DNA from: Candidatus Kapaibacterium sp.
Lineage (GTDB): Bacteria; Bacteroidota; Ignavibacteria; Kapaibacteriales; HRBIN21
DNA length: 64,000 bases
Direction of reading: 5' to 3'
NCBI GenBank assembly: GCA_938084565.1
Contig: CALKEU010000001.1
Span: forward strand, 62,001 to 126,000
Position numbers and translations under genes: made by a program. Under the pieces are notes generated by a model that saw only the letters and a list, made by a program, of their open reading frames with translations, was not told where the DNA came from and ran no database searches. Positions 26,541 through 35,048 of the stretch are shown here, piece after piece (the stretch's first letter is position 1; each line of letters opens with the position of its first letter).

Positions 26541-29351
26541 CTAGCGCACCTGGTATCCTAGACTCAAGCTCACCGTTCGGGGTCGACTCTGCCGATGAAC
26601 CTCCAGAGCTCCCTGCTCCCACTGTACGGGGCGCCCGAGCAGATTGCGAACTTTCAGCCCCAGCGAGAGGCCGGCCGGCAGCGGCTGCCGGTAAATCAGA
26701 TCGAGCATATCCTGCGGCAGTTCGTAGATGTGCGGATCGGCAAAGACATACTGCTCAGGCTGGCTGACCTTGACGATACGGCGCCCCACACGGTTCCAGC
26801 TCAGACTGAGCTCCCCCTTCCATGGGGTCAACCAGCTCAGAGTTACATTCAGACTATAGGGGGCCTGGCCCCAGAGCTGACGTTCAACGACAAGCCCTCC
26901 ACTACGCACACCGACTCGGCTATATATCCAGCTGTAATTGCCCGCAACCATTAGCGACCTCCCCCAGGGGCCGAAAAAGTCCAGATTCTTACGCACTTCG
27001 AGCTCAATCCCCAGCAGACGGGCTGGATTTTCAGCATTGGCAAAGGTACGCGTGAGCTCACTCTGCTGTGGGAAGATGGTCTCCTCGAGCGCCTTCTCGA
27101 TTCGCTTAGCGAAGGCCCCAACTCCAAGGTACTCAGCTGGGGTTGGATACCATTCCCAGCGCACCTCTGCGTTCCACGAGAAGGCAGGCTCGAGCGTAGG
27201 ATTGCCCTGGACAAGCGCTTGCTCGGCAACGTCGAAGAAGGCAAAGGGGGCCAGTTCACGAAAGCTCGGCCGCGTTACGGCAGGGAAGAACGCTGTACGG
27301 ATTTGCATGCGCTCGCCCATCAGTACGATAGCATTGAGCGTCGGCAACCATGTCAGCCACTGATGGTTCTCCTCTACGGGCTGTTCATTGACCAGATGGC
27401 TAGACAGCTGCTGTCGTGCCAACTCTGCACGCAGGCCGATGGCTAGGCGCACCGGGAGCGACAGCACAGTAGCCGGAAGCTCTACAGCAGCATAGGTAGC
27501 CCACACCTCCTCACGGGCCCGGTAGGAATCGCTCAGCTTTGTATCCTCGGAAATCCCCAAGCCATCCTCACGGAAATTCTCGGCCCGGAGCAGTTCTTCC
27601 GGTGGTGCGGTAAAGTCAATATCTCGTGCTCCTCCGCGAACCTGGATAAGGGTGAGCGAACGTGCCCAGAAGCTACGTCGGCGCTCTTCCCACGAAGCCC
27701 CAATACGGAGGCTACCCAGAGCAAAGGGCAGGCGTCCACGGACGGAAACCGACTGCATCTTCTCCAGCAGGTCTGTGAAGAAGTGTCCAGCACGAGTACC
27801 ATCACCTTGTTGCGTGCTGGGGATCTCAGCAATGTAGGGCTCGTTCGGATCACCGTAGCTCTGCCTTTGATAGCGCAGACGCCGTAAATCAGGCTGCTGC
27901 TGCCGCCCCTCGCCCAGCCCCAGCGCCCACTGCAGAGCGTAACCGTCCACGGCGTGCTCCCCGCTCAGCTGCGTGCTCCAGAGCTGGTACTGAGTGGGGT
28001 GGTAGACATAGTGGCGCAAGTCCAGAAACTGATAGCCCTTGTCCGCTCCTTCGAGGAAGAGGAAGCGATCGGTGAAGGTGCGGCTGAAAAGGTTCTTCAG
28101 CGACAGCCGATGGGCTTCACCGAGCCGGTAACCTGCATTGAGGAGCATCGCCCAGTTGACCTCTCGGAGGCTCTCCGAGCCGGCATGCTCAAACAGGAGC
28201 GAGCGGTCGGCCAAGAGTCCACGCCAGAGCACAGCGTGCGTAGCTGCTGAGCGGTCATAGGTGAGTGCTCCAATGAGGCCAATCTCAGAGTGATCGCCGA
28301 GCGGAAATCGCCACCCAGTGCTGAGGGCCAGATTTGGCAGCAGCATTATCGTGCCCGTATCGCGGCGCCATAGGTCGTGATTGAAGCTGCGCCCGAGTGC
28401 AACCCACTGCTGCCGAGCGCCACTGGTGTCATACAGATCCCAGACCCGGCGCAGGAGCTGGTTCATCTCCTGCCGAGAGTGCGGTACATTGCTGGGCAGA
28501 CGGCGCCACTGGGTATCCCAAGCCAACCAATCGCTCGAGCCCCCTGGATAATGCTGGAAGGCTCCCCGACGGAAGCTGAGCTGCGCAACGTAAGGGGAAC
28601 CAATGCGCACCTGGAAGAAAGGTTGCTCCGGGATATCCATTGTCTGGAACTCCACCACGCCCCCGGCAGCCGTAGGAAGCTCAGCAGTGGCTGACTTGGC
28701 AACAGCAATGTGCTCGAGAAGTTCGCTTGGGAAGAGCTCAAGTGCCACTGCCCGCCGATCTGGCTCCGTCATGGCAACCGGCAATCCATTGAGCAAAAGC
28801 GCACTGTAGCGCTCGTTAGTCCCGCGGATGAATACATACTTGCCCTCGCGGACGGTCACCCCAGTGATGCGCTGGAGGGCCTGCCCTGCATCGGCATCCC
28901 CAGAACGCTGCATCTGTTCGGCAGCCATGACTTCCATGACACTTGCAGACTGCCGCCGTACACTCAATGCACTTTCAACACTGCCCCACTCACGGCGTGC
29001 CTCCACCACAACTCCCGCCAACTGCCGAGCCGTCGGGTACAAGCGGACGGCAAGCCGCACTGTATCAGCACCGCGCAGCTCCACACGCTGCTCTCCAACC
29101 GTATAGCCCACCATGGAAATGCGCACCTGATACGTACCCGGCCGCAAGCGCAGGCGAAACCTGCCCTGGAGGTCGGCATAAGTTCCCGTCGTATCCGGCC
29201 CCATCGCTACGACGGTTGCTCGCCCCAGAGCCTCGCCTGTCTCTGCATCGCGTACGGTCCCTATCACTACTCCATCCGGCTTCTGAGCATACCCGACCGA
29301 AACACATACACCGATCAAGGCACCCAGCAGGAAGAGAGCAGAACGCATCAT
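26541..29351 (-). CDS. TonB-dependent outer-membrane receptor
   Basis: 936 residues from the ATG at 29351 (a second ATG follows directly at 29348). Signal peptide to ~23 (ends SVGYAQ), then a carboxypeptidase-regulatory-like Ig domain (GVVIGTVRDAETGEALGRATV, ~25-110), a plug domain (MAAEQMQRSGDADAGQALQRITGVTV ... FIRGTNERYSALLLNGLPV), the LEHIAVAKSATAELPTAAGGVVEF transition, and a ~22-strand barrel ending in an aromatic-containing strand (TVSLSLGYQVR). No TonB, ExbB or ExbD is nearby. The substrate is not evident; a metal or metal chelate is a guess based on the adjoining CDF exporter. A palindrome-rich block lies upstream at 29410-29449. Confidence 0.93.
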   Translation of the reverse strand: MMRSALFLLGALIGVCVSVGYAQKPDGVVIGTVRDAETGEALGRATVVAMGPDTTGTYADLQGRFRLRLRPGTYQVRISMVGYTVGEQRVELRGADTVRLAVRLYPTARQLAGVVVEARREWGSVESALSVRRQSASVMEVMAAEQMQRSGDADAGQALQRITGVTVREGKYVFIRGTNERYSALLLNGLPVAMTEPDRRAVALELFPSELLEHIAVAKSATAELPTAAGGVVEFQTMDIPEQPFFQVRIGSPYVAQLSFRRGAFQHYPGGSSDWLAWDTQWRRLPSNVPHSRQEMNQLLRRVWDLYDTSGARQQWVALGRSFNHDLWRRDTGTIMLLPNLALSTGWRFPLGDHSEIGLIGALTYDRSAATHAVLWRGLLADRSLLFEHAGSESLREVNWAMLLNAGYRLGEAHRLSLKNLFSRTFTDRFLFLEGADKGYQFLDLRHYVYHPTQYQLWSTQLSGEHAVDGYALQWALGLGEGRQQQPDLRRLRYQRQSYGDPNEPYIAEIPSTQQGDGTRAGHFFTDLLEKMQSVSVRGRLPFALGSLRIGASWEERRRSFWARSLTLIQVRGGARDIDFTAPPEELLRAENFREDGLGISEDTKLSDSYRAREEVWATYAAVELPATVLSLPVRLAIGLRAELARQQLSSHLVNEQPVEENHQWLTWLPTLNAIVLMGERMQIRTAFFPAVTRPSFRELAPFAFFDVAEQALVQGNPTLEPAFSWNAEVRWEWYPTPAEYLGVGAFAKRIEKALEETIFPQQSELTRTFANAENPARLLGIELEVRKNLDFFGPWGRSLMVAGNYSWIYSRVGVRSGGLVVERQLWGQAPYSLNVTLSWLTPWKGELSLSWNRVGRRIVKVSQPEQYVFADPHIYELPQDMLDLIYRQPLPAGLSLGLKVRNLLGRPVQWEQGALEVHRQSRPRTVSLSLGYQVR

Positions 29352-29409
29352 GAGACACCAGCATTTCGTGAGACGTACCCTCTGCCAGGTGCGAAATTCC
29401 CCCACCACC

Positions 29410-29449
29410 GTAACGCATGTGTTACCGCAACGTTAGAGACACGTAACGT
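29410..29449. promoter_or_regulatory. Palindrome-rich block before the TonB receptor, possible operator
   Basis: Within 40 bp there are GTAACGCATGTGTTAC (29410-29425; 14 of 16 positions fit a GTAAC-N6-GTTAC palindrome), AACGTT (29429-29434) and ACGTAACGT (29441-29449). The GTAAC/GTTAC unit thus recurs in both orientations. The block fills most of the 113-bp gap between the CDF gene stop and the receptor start, ~60-100 bp before the latter. It has the form of a repressor or activator site for the receptor operon; the regulator is unknown. Confidence 0.5.
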
Positions 29450-29464
29450 CGGCAGTGAAAGGTC

Positions 29465-30421
29465 TCAGGGCCGAAGAGGAGCCATATAACGGCAGTGTGC
29501 ACATTGCCACTGCTCTGCTATCTCGGGGGATTCCACCTGCAGAGCAACGTGGTGGACACCGAAGCGCTCCTGCAACAGACGGCGGGCACTGCCCAAGATG
29601 GCATCTCGGGAGGCTTCCGGAGCCGCTACTACGTGGGCGCTCAGTACTACATCCTGCGGGGCAATCCGCCAAAGGTGCAGATCGTGCACATCGCACACGC
29701 CCGGGATCTGGCGCAGCAGACGCTCCACCTCGGCCACAGAGATCGCCTTCGGAGAGGCCTCCAAGATCACTCCCACTGTCTCCCAGAGCAACCGCACCGC
29801 ATGCCGAATAATGAACCCAACCAGCACCAAAGACACCATCGGGTCGATCCACAGAGCCTCCGTCCACCACATGCCGATGCCCCCCAGCACGACAGCAAGG
29901 GAGGAGGCCATATCACTGAGCGCATGGAGGTAGGCTGCTCGTGTGCTGAGTGTCTCCCCGTGGCGGAGGAACACCACAGCGACCCCATTCCCTATAAGCC
30001 CTGCGACTGCACTGGCCATCATCGGCGGCAGGACAATCGGTCGTGGAGTTACCAGCCGATGCACCGCCTCCCAGACAATGACAGCGCAAACCCCTAGGAG
30101 GAGGAGTGCGCTGCCCAGCGCCACCAGCACTTCAGCTCGATATAACCCATACGTGAATCGAGAACCCGAGCGGAGAGGATAGCTTACCACCTGCAGTGCC
30201 AAATATGCCGCCCCAAGTCCGAAGAGATCGGTCAGCACATGTCCTGTATCGGACAGGAGTGCCAAACTCCCGGAATACCACACCCCGGCAGCTTGTACGA
30301 GAACGACAGCGGCGGTCAGCCCGAGAGCCTTCCGCAACCGCCGCTGGTCAGCCCGATACGCTGTATCGACGGCCGGCACGGAGTTTCCCTTATCGTTGCA
30401 GGCTATAAGACGTACACCCAT
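29465..30421 (-). CDS. Cation diffusion facilitator (CzcD/ZitB-type) metal exporter
   Basis: 318 residues from the ATG at 30421. Six membrane helices; the zinc site residues are in LLSDTGHVLTDLFG (helix II, H and D) and YLHALSDMASSLAV (helix V, HxxxD), which is the CzcD/ZnT arrangement for Zn, Co or Cd. A C-terminal ferredoxin-like cytosolic domain follows (VERLLRQIPGVCDVHDLHLWRI ... ILGSARRLLQERFGVHHVALQVE) and the tail has histidine and cysteine (QWQCAHCRY) that may bind metal. It exports divalent metal from the cytosol by proton antiport. It is upstream of, and on the same strand as, the TonB receptor. Confidence 0.92.
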   Translation of the reverse strand: MGVRLIACNDKGNSVPAVDTAYRADQRRLRKALGLTAAVVLVQAAGVWYSGSLALLSDTGHVLTDLFGLGAAYLALQVVSYPLRSGSRFTYGLYRAEVLVALGSALLLLGVCAVIVWEAVHRLVTPRPIVLPPMMASAVAGLIGNGVAVVFLRHGETLSTRAAYLHALSDMASSLAVVLGGIGMWWTEALWIDPMVSLVLVGFIIRHAVRLLWETVGVILEASPKAISVAEVERLLRQIPGVCDVHDLHLWRIAPQDVVLSAHVVAAPEASRDAILGSARRLLQERFGVHHVALQVESPEIAEQWQCAHCRYMAPLRP

Positions 30422-30590
30422 GCCATTGCGTTGGTGCCGCTCCCCCGTGCGGAATCCCGCCGACAAGCCAGCTGAGCTTCGTATTTTGGTGCAATGCGGA
30501 ACCGCTGTCGGCTCTCAGTAGTATCACAGCGCGCTGGAGGGTGAAGGGGCACCTGTGGTGCAGGAAGTGAGACCAGGGGAGTACGGCGGT

Positions 30591-32948
30591 ATGCGGCAAT
30601 TTATCGCCTTTGCGGCTACTTCCTTCAGCCTAATCGCGCAGGTCCAGGTCACTGTCATCGTGCGTGACCCCCTACCAGCGGCAATCTCGGCTTGGCGGGA
30701 GGATCCAACGTTGGTGCGGGTTATCATCATCAGCGCGCCGGGCACGCCAGCGTATCCAGGCAGCATTGTGGGATTCGAGCTGCGCGACCTGCTCACAAAC
30801 CGTGTACTGGCACGCTCCCGGAACGGCCACCCACATCAGCCTCGGATCGACATCCCTGCTGGCCCAGCCACACTGAGCCTTACAGGACGGGACATCGTGG
30901 AGCTAGAGGCCATCGACGTTGACCGCAGTATCGAAGCACAGGTTGTAGCCACCGGCTTACTGCCCGAGGGGCAATACGAGTTCTGTATCCGGCTCTATGA
31001 CCGAGAGCTCCGCCCACTGGCTGTCACGGGGCAGCTCTGCCCGCGGGCTCGAGTCCTTGCACCCGATCCTCCACAGTTACTCAGCCCTGCGGATTCCTCC
31101 TTCTTGACAACGGCAACCCCACTCTTCACCTGGACCCCGATCCAGCCTTCGGTCGGCTTGGTACGCTATCGGATTCGGATAGCCCCCATCTATGGGAACC
31201 AAGACCGTCGTTCGGCTCTCGAGCGGAATGCACCACTTGTCGAGCAGGAGCTGGCCACGACGTCACTGCTCTATTCTCTCCCAGCCCCGCCATGGGAGCT
31301 TTACCCAGAGGCCACAGGCTTCGTCTGGCAGGTTCAAGCGCTCACCCCCGATGGCCGTCCTGCAGCGCGCAACGAGGGCAAGAGCCCGATTTTTCTCTTC
31401 TATCCTCCCGCACCGAACTACCCGGAAGAGCCACCCTCTCGGCAACCTGAGCCGCCGCGCGAGCCTACACCATCCCCCACTGCCCCCACCGGAGAACCAT
31501 CGACCCAGCCTCCTAAACCACCGCACGAGCTTGCCCCGCCTACCTCTGCGCCCCCTGAGACTGTACCCTCTTCCGCACTACGCCCTCCCAGACGGAGAAG
31601 ACAGGTGGTGCGGGCCCTTGAGGGCAACGTGATCATCCAGGACTTCCACGATACCAACTACGATCCTCTCCGCCGCCAGCAACCACCGGCGCTCATCCTC
31701 GCTTCCGTGCCAGCTCAAGGGCAGAACGAGGTACCTATTACCCACATTCTCCGTATCGAGCTCGGGGCACCGCTTGCACCTAACTGGAGTAGCGACCAAG
31801 ACGGGCTCTACCGATGGCAACTCCGCAACGTCACTGCCCAGCTCTACGAGCTCAGTGGTGAGAGCCCACAACTGGTCTCAATTCGCCAAATCCTCAACAC
31901 AGCTACCCTCCTTGTGATGCCTACCCTCCAGCTCGGGGCACTCGCCCCCCGCACGGTCCTCATGCCCAACACGCAATACCGGCTGATTGTCGCAGGCACT
32001 TTCTGGATCCAGACTCCCGACGGCACGGAGGCTCTCCACTCGTACGCCCGTGACACACTCCACTTCTCTACTGGCACCCCGGAGGGCTTCACATTCGATG
32101 TGCGCTCCTCCTCCGTACAGGGGCTCTTTCGGGATAGGGCGTTGGTCTTCACGCCTAGCGACCTCATCCTTCACCCCTTTGCTCCCACGGACGGCGAATG
32201 GCTCTCGGCTCCGATGCTGCCCCTGCAGTTTGGGCGTGACCTCTGGCTGCACATCCGAGATGATTTTGGGCGGATCTACGAATGGCGCGGCCCGAGAACT
32301 TCCTTCATTCGAGAGGTAGACTCCCTCGAGGACCAGCCCGGTGTCCGGCTCGAATGGGACACCACGCAACTGCAACCACGCTTTGTGCTCAACGGTGGCT
32401 ACGACCTCACACCGAACAGCTTCACCGTCGTCGTCCTCAACGCTAAGAAAGCCGGCTCGACGGCTAACCGTCCCGACACGGCAACCCGGCTCCTCGAAGC
32501 CCTCCCATTGGAGATCGATCGGTGGAGGTGGATCCGGCTGTCCTCCCCGAGCCAACTCCAACTTTCAACCCAGGTAAGCTGGGCCTCCGACCACGACAAC
32601 ACCATTCCACCCGGAGCCGGCATCCACTGGGTTGTGCTCCGCAATACGGGGAGCCATCCTATCCCTGCTGGCACTCCTTTTTGGATCCTCGTGCGTGAGC
32701 TCATAGCCGGCACCGTCACAGAAACCCGTACACTCTGGCACATTCCCCGAACGCTACCAGCAAATGACTCGCTCTCCATCCCTATCCACACTCAAACAGG
32801 GGCACAGGGCGTGAGCATTCAGATTGTGCCACGGGCTCCCTTCATCGAACAAGACCGCACTGACAACTGTGTCGATGCCGGTGCCGGGTGTGCCCGTTGC
32901 CAACCGCCGCCCGAGTGTGCTATCCCAACTCCAGCGTCAATCGAGTAG
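30591..32948 (+). CDS. Large exported beta-rich protein with proline-rich linker, unknown
   Basis: 785 residues from the ATG at 30591 (GGGGAG nine bases upstream). Signal peptide MRQFIAFAATSFSLIAQ. Residues ~20-260 are beta-sandwich modules including ALLSP-like PPQLLSPADSSFLTTATPLFTW, a fibronectin-type strand pattern that often opens repeats in surface proteins of Bacteroidota. A proline-rich linker (about 270-345: PEEPPSRQPEPPREPTPSPT and so on) leads to a second beta-rich half. The C-terminus has several cysteines (DNCVDAGAGCARCQPPPEC) unlike a sorting domain. The domain order recalls the TANFOR-type proteins of Bacteroidota, but I hold this only loosely. Promoter-like TATTTTGG lies at 30482. 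The next gene begins 9 bp on. Confidence 0.75.
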   Translation: MRQFIAFAATSFSLIAQVQVTVIVRDPLPAAISAWREDPTLVRVIIISAPGTPAYPGSIVGFELRDLLTNRVLARSRNGHPHQPRIDIPAGPATLSLTGRDIVELEAIDVDRSIEAQVVATGLLPEGQYEFCIRLYDRELRPLAVTGQLCPRARVLAPDPPQLLSPADSSFLTTATPLFTWTPIQPSVGLVRYRIRIAPIYGNQDRRSALERNAPLVEQELATTSLLYSLPAPPWELYPEATGFVWQVQALTPDGRPAARNEGKSPIFLFYPPAPNYPEEPPSRQPEPPREPTPSPTAPTGEPSTQPPKPPHELAPPTSAPPETVPSSALRPPRRRRQVVRALEGNVIIQDFHDTNYDPLRRQQPPALILASVPAQGQNEVPITHILRIELGAPLAPNWSSDQDGLYRWQLRNVTAQLYELSGESPQLVSIRQILNTATLLVMPTLQLGALAPRTVLMPNTQYRLIVAGTFWIQTPDGTEALHSYARDTLHFSTGTPEGFTFDVRSSSVQGLFRDRALVFTPSDLILHPFAPTDGEWLSAPMLPLQFGRDLWLHIRDDFGRIYEWRGPRTSFIREVDSLEDQPGVRLEWDTTQLQPRFVLNGGYDLTPNSFTVVVLNAKKAGSTANRPDTATRLLEALPLEIDRWRWIRLSSPSQLQLSTQVSWASDHDNTIPPGAGIHWVVLRNTGSHPIPAGTPFWILVRELIAGTVTETRTLWHIPRTLPANDSLSIPIHTQTGAQGVSIQIVPRAPFIEQDRTDNCVDAGAGCARCQPPPECAIPTPASIE

Positions 32949-32957
32949 CAACCGGAC

Positions 32958-34979
32958 ATGCGGACAGGAAGGGTTGTGGGGCTCGGCAATGTGATGCTTC
33001 TCCTCAGCATCTGTGCCCTCCCGACGAGTGCCCAACCCTTGCCTATCTCTCTGTGGGCAAAAGGTGATAGCATTGGGATCCGCCTTGTTTGGACATTGCC
33101 ACTTGCCCGAGGCTTGCTACCTGATGCATACGGTATCCTCCGGCGAGAGAGCCGGAAGAATGTCTACGAGGCTTTGGCAACCGTCCGCCGTCCCCCGCGC
33201 GAGCGCTGGGCCCTCTATATGCCCACTGACGTATCTGCCGATACCATGGAGATCCTCCTCCAAGCAGCAGCCGATCCCACACACCCCGATTCCCTCCGAC
33301 GCAAGCTCCTGAAGCTCTTGCAGGAGATGTTGCTGGACGACTTCCCTAACCTCGCTCCTATCTTCGGCACTGTGTACCACGATACCACAGCCCAGAGAGG
33401 ACGCCGCTACGACTACGCTCTCACTGTCGGCGACAGCGTTGTTGCCGAAGTTCAGAATGTCCTGGCAGGCATTCCGGAGCTACCCACCCCGCCGATGAAC
33501 GTGCGCGGTAAGGCAGCCGACAGCCTCCGCATCCAGCTACTGTGGGATTTCAAAGGGGGATCGGCTCGCGGCATCTGGGGCTATCACGTCTGGCGTCAAG
33601 CACCCGGAGACACTGGTTTCATCCGGCACACCGAACATCCAGTCGTCACTCTCTGGCTCGACGAAACCCTACCGATGGAATACCTCTACCAGGACGCCGA
33701 AAGCCTTCAAAAGGAGGCCTCCTATCGCTACCGTGTCAGCGCCGTGGATGTCTTCGGACGCGAAGGCCCGTGGAGTGATGCTGTAGAGGTCATCGCTCGT
33801 GATGTCCGCCCGATTGCGCCTCCGCATGCCGTCGTCGCTCGTCCAGAGGCCGATAGCATCCTCATCTCGTGGAAGCCTCCCTCTGATACCCGGGTTGCAG
33901 GATATCATGTCTACCGCTGGCCCTTGGGGACCGATACAGCCCGTATGCGGCTAACCGCACACCCCCTCCCTGCTTCTGTTCACACCTTCGTCGATCGGCC
34001 TGGCGAACTCCCCACCGAACATGTGATCTATGCCGTCAGCTCCCTCTCCGAGGAGGGAGAAGAGAGCCAACTCGCCCTCTCACGTGCCGTACCAGTGCCA
34101 GACCTGACTCCTCCACCGCCTCCACGCTTTGTTATGGGCTACGGCGAGGGCAGAAGGGCTGTCCTCCGGTGGACTCGGAGCATGGCCACTGATCTCCGGG
34201 GCTATGAGGTTGCTCGCGCTCTCTCTCCGACAGCACCCCTTACGCTCGTGACCTCCTCGCTCCTCGAAGATACCACGTTCACCGATGTGCTCACCTCAGA
34301 AGCCGGACGGACCGCCTTCTGGTACAGAGTCCGAGCCGTCGATCGGCGTGGAAACCGCAGCGATTGGACCCCGGCCGTGCTCGTCCTCCTACCCGACATT
34401 GTCCCACCGCCGGCACCACGCCTTACGGAGGTTGCGGCCGAAGATGGGGCCATCCGCCTCCGCTGGCAAATTGACGCAGCTGCTGACCTTCTGGGGTTCT
34501 GGCTGAATCGCTATGAAGATACCACACAAGCCCCCATCACGCTGCACGGCGGAGATCCTCTGCCGGCGCACCTTCGAGAGTTTCGAGACTCCCTCATTGA
34601 ACCGGGGCAGACATACTGGTACGAGCTCGTGGCCATCGACAGCGCTTTCAACCCCTCGTTGCCCTCCAACCGTGTTGCCGGCCAAGCGTACAGCTCCCAA
34701 CCTCAGCCGGCACCCGCTATCGATTCCCTCTATGCGACTACCGAGGGGGTGGTCATCGTCTGGCAGATTCCCCAGCAGAGGAATGCCACTATCGTCGTCG
34801 AGCGGAGTACGGATGGGAAACGCTTTGTGCCAATCTCGCCTCTGCTACCCCTTGAGCAAGGCCACTTTGTGGATAGGGCCGTGCGCCCACAGCAGCACTA
34901 CTTTTACCGCCTCCGACTGCGGAGCTCCCAAACGGGCAATTGGAGCCCGCCTTCGGCCGCTGCCGCGATCAGCCCCTGA
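32958..34979 (+). CDS. Exported multi-fibronectin-type-III protein
   Basis: 673 residues. Signal peptide to ~26 (ends LPTSAQ). After a ~150-residue N-terminal region there are about five FN3 domains, each with a PP..L/V..V...D..I.L.W start and a Y.VYR/YWYEL ... AVD..GN.S end: near 160-270 (LRIQLLWDFKGGSARGIWGY), 275-370, 375-470 (RAVLRWTRSMATDLRGYEVA), 475-575 (GAIRLRWQIDAAADLLGFWL) and 580-670. No C-terminal sorting domain is clear; it ends FYRLRLRSSQTGNWSPPSAA. FN3 proteins of this kind act in surface binding or assembly. It lies 9 bp after the preceding large exported protein and 69 bp before the PPIase gene, suggesting one unit. Confidence 0.8.
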   Translation: MRTGRVVGLGNVMLLLSICALPTSAQPLPISLWAKGDSIGIRLVWTLPLARGLLPDAYGILRRESRKNVYEALATVRRPPRERWALYMPTDVSADTMEILLQAAADPTHPDSLRRKLLKLLQEMLLDDFPNLAPIFGTVYHDTTAQRGRRYDYALTVGDSVVAEVQNVLAGIPELPTPPMNVRGKAADSLRIQLLWDFKGGSARGIWGYHVWRQAPGDTGFIRHTEHPVVTLWLDETLPMEYLYQDAESLQKEASYRYRVSAVDVFGREGPWSDAVEVIARDVRPIAPPHAVVARPEADSILISWKPPSDTRVAGYHVYRWPLGTDTARMRLTAHPLPASVHTFVDRPGELPTEHVIYAVSSLSEEGEESQLALSRAVPVPDLTPPPPPRFVMGYGEGRRAVLRWTRSMATDLRGYEVARALSPTAPLTLVTSSLLEDTTFTDVLTSEAGRTAFWYRVRAVDRRGNRSDWTPAVLVLLPDIVPPPAPRLTEVAAEDGAIRLRWQIDAAADLLGFWLNRYEDTTQAPITLHGGDPLPAHLREFRDSLIEPGQTYWYELVAIDSAFNPSLPSNRVAGQAYSSQPQPAPAIDSLYATTEGVVIVWQIPQQRNATIVVERSTDGKRFVPISPLLPLEQGHFVDRAVRPQQHYFYRLRLRSSQTGNWSPPSAAAAISP

Positions 34980-35048
34980 GGTGCCCTGTAAGCCTGGGGT
35001 TTTTTGGAATTTTGCCTCCCTCTTGTGTTCCACGGCTCCAGGTTCTGC

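Noticed and set aside
31400-31600. Proline-rich repeats resembling a direct-repeat array or CRISPR
   Set aside because: No regular unit or spacer length; it is a Pro-rich linker in an open reading frame.
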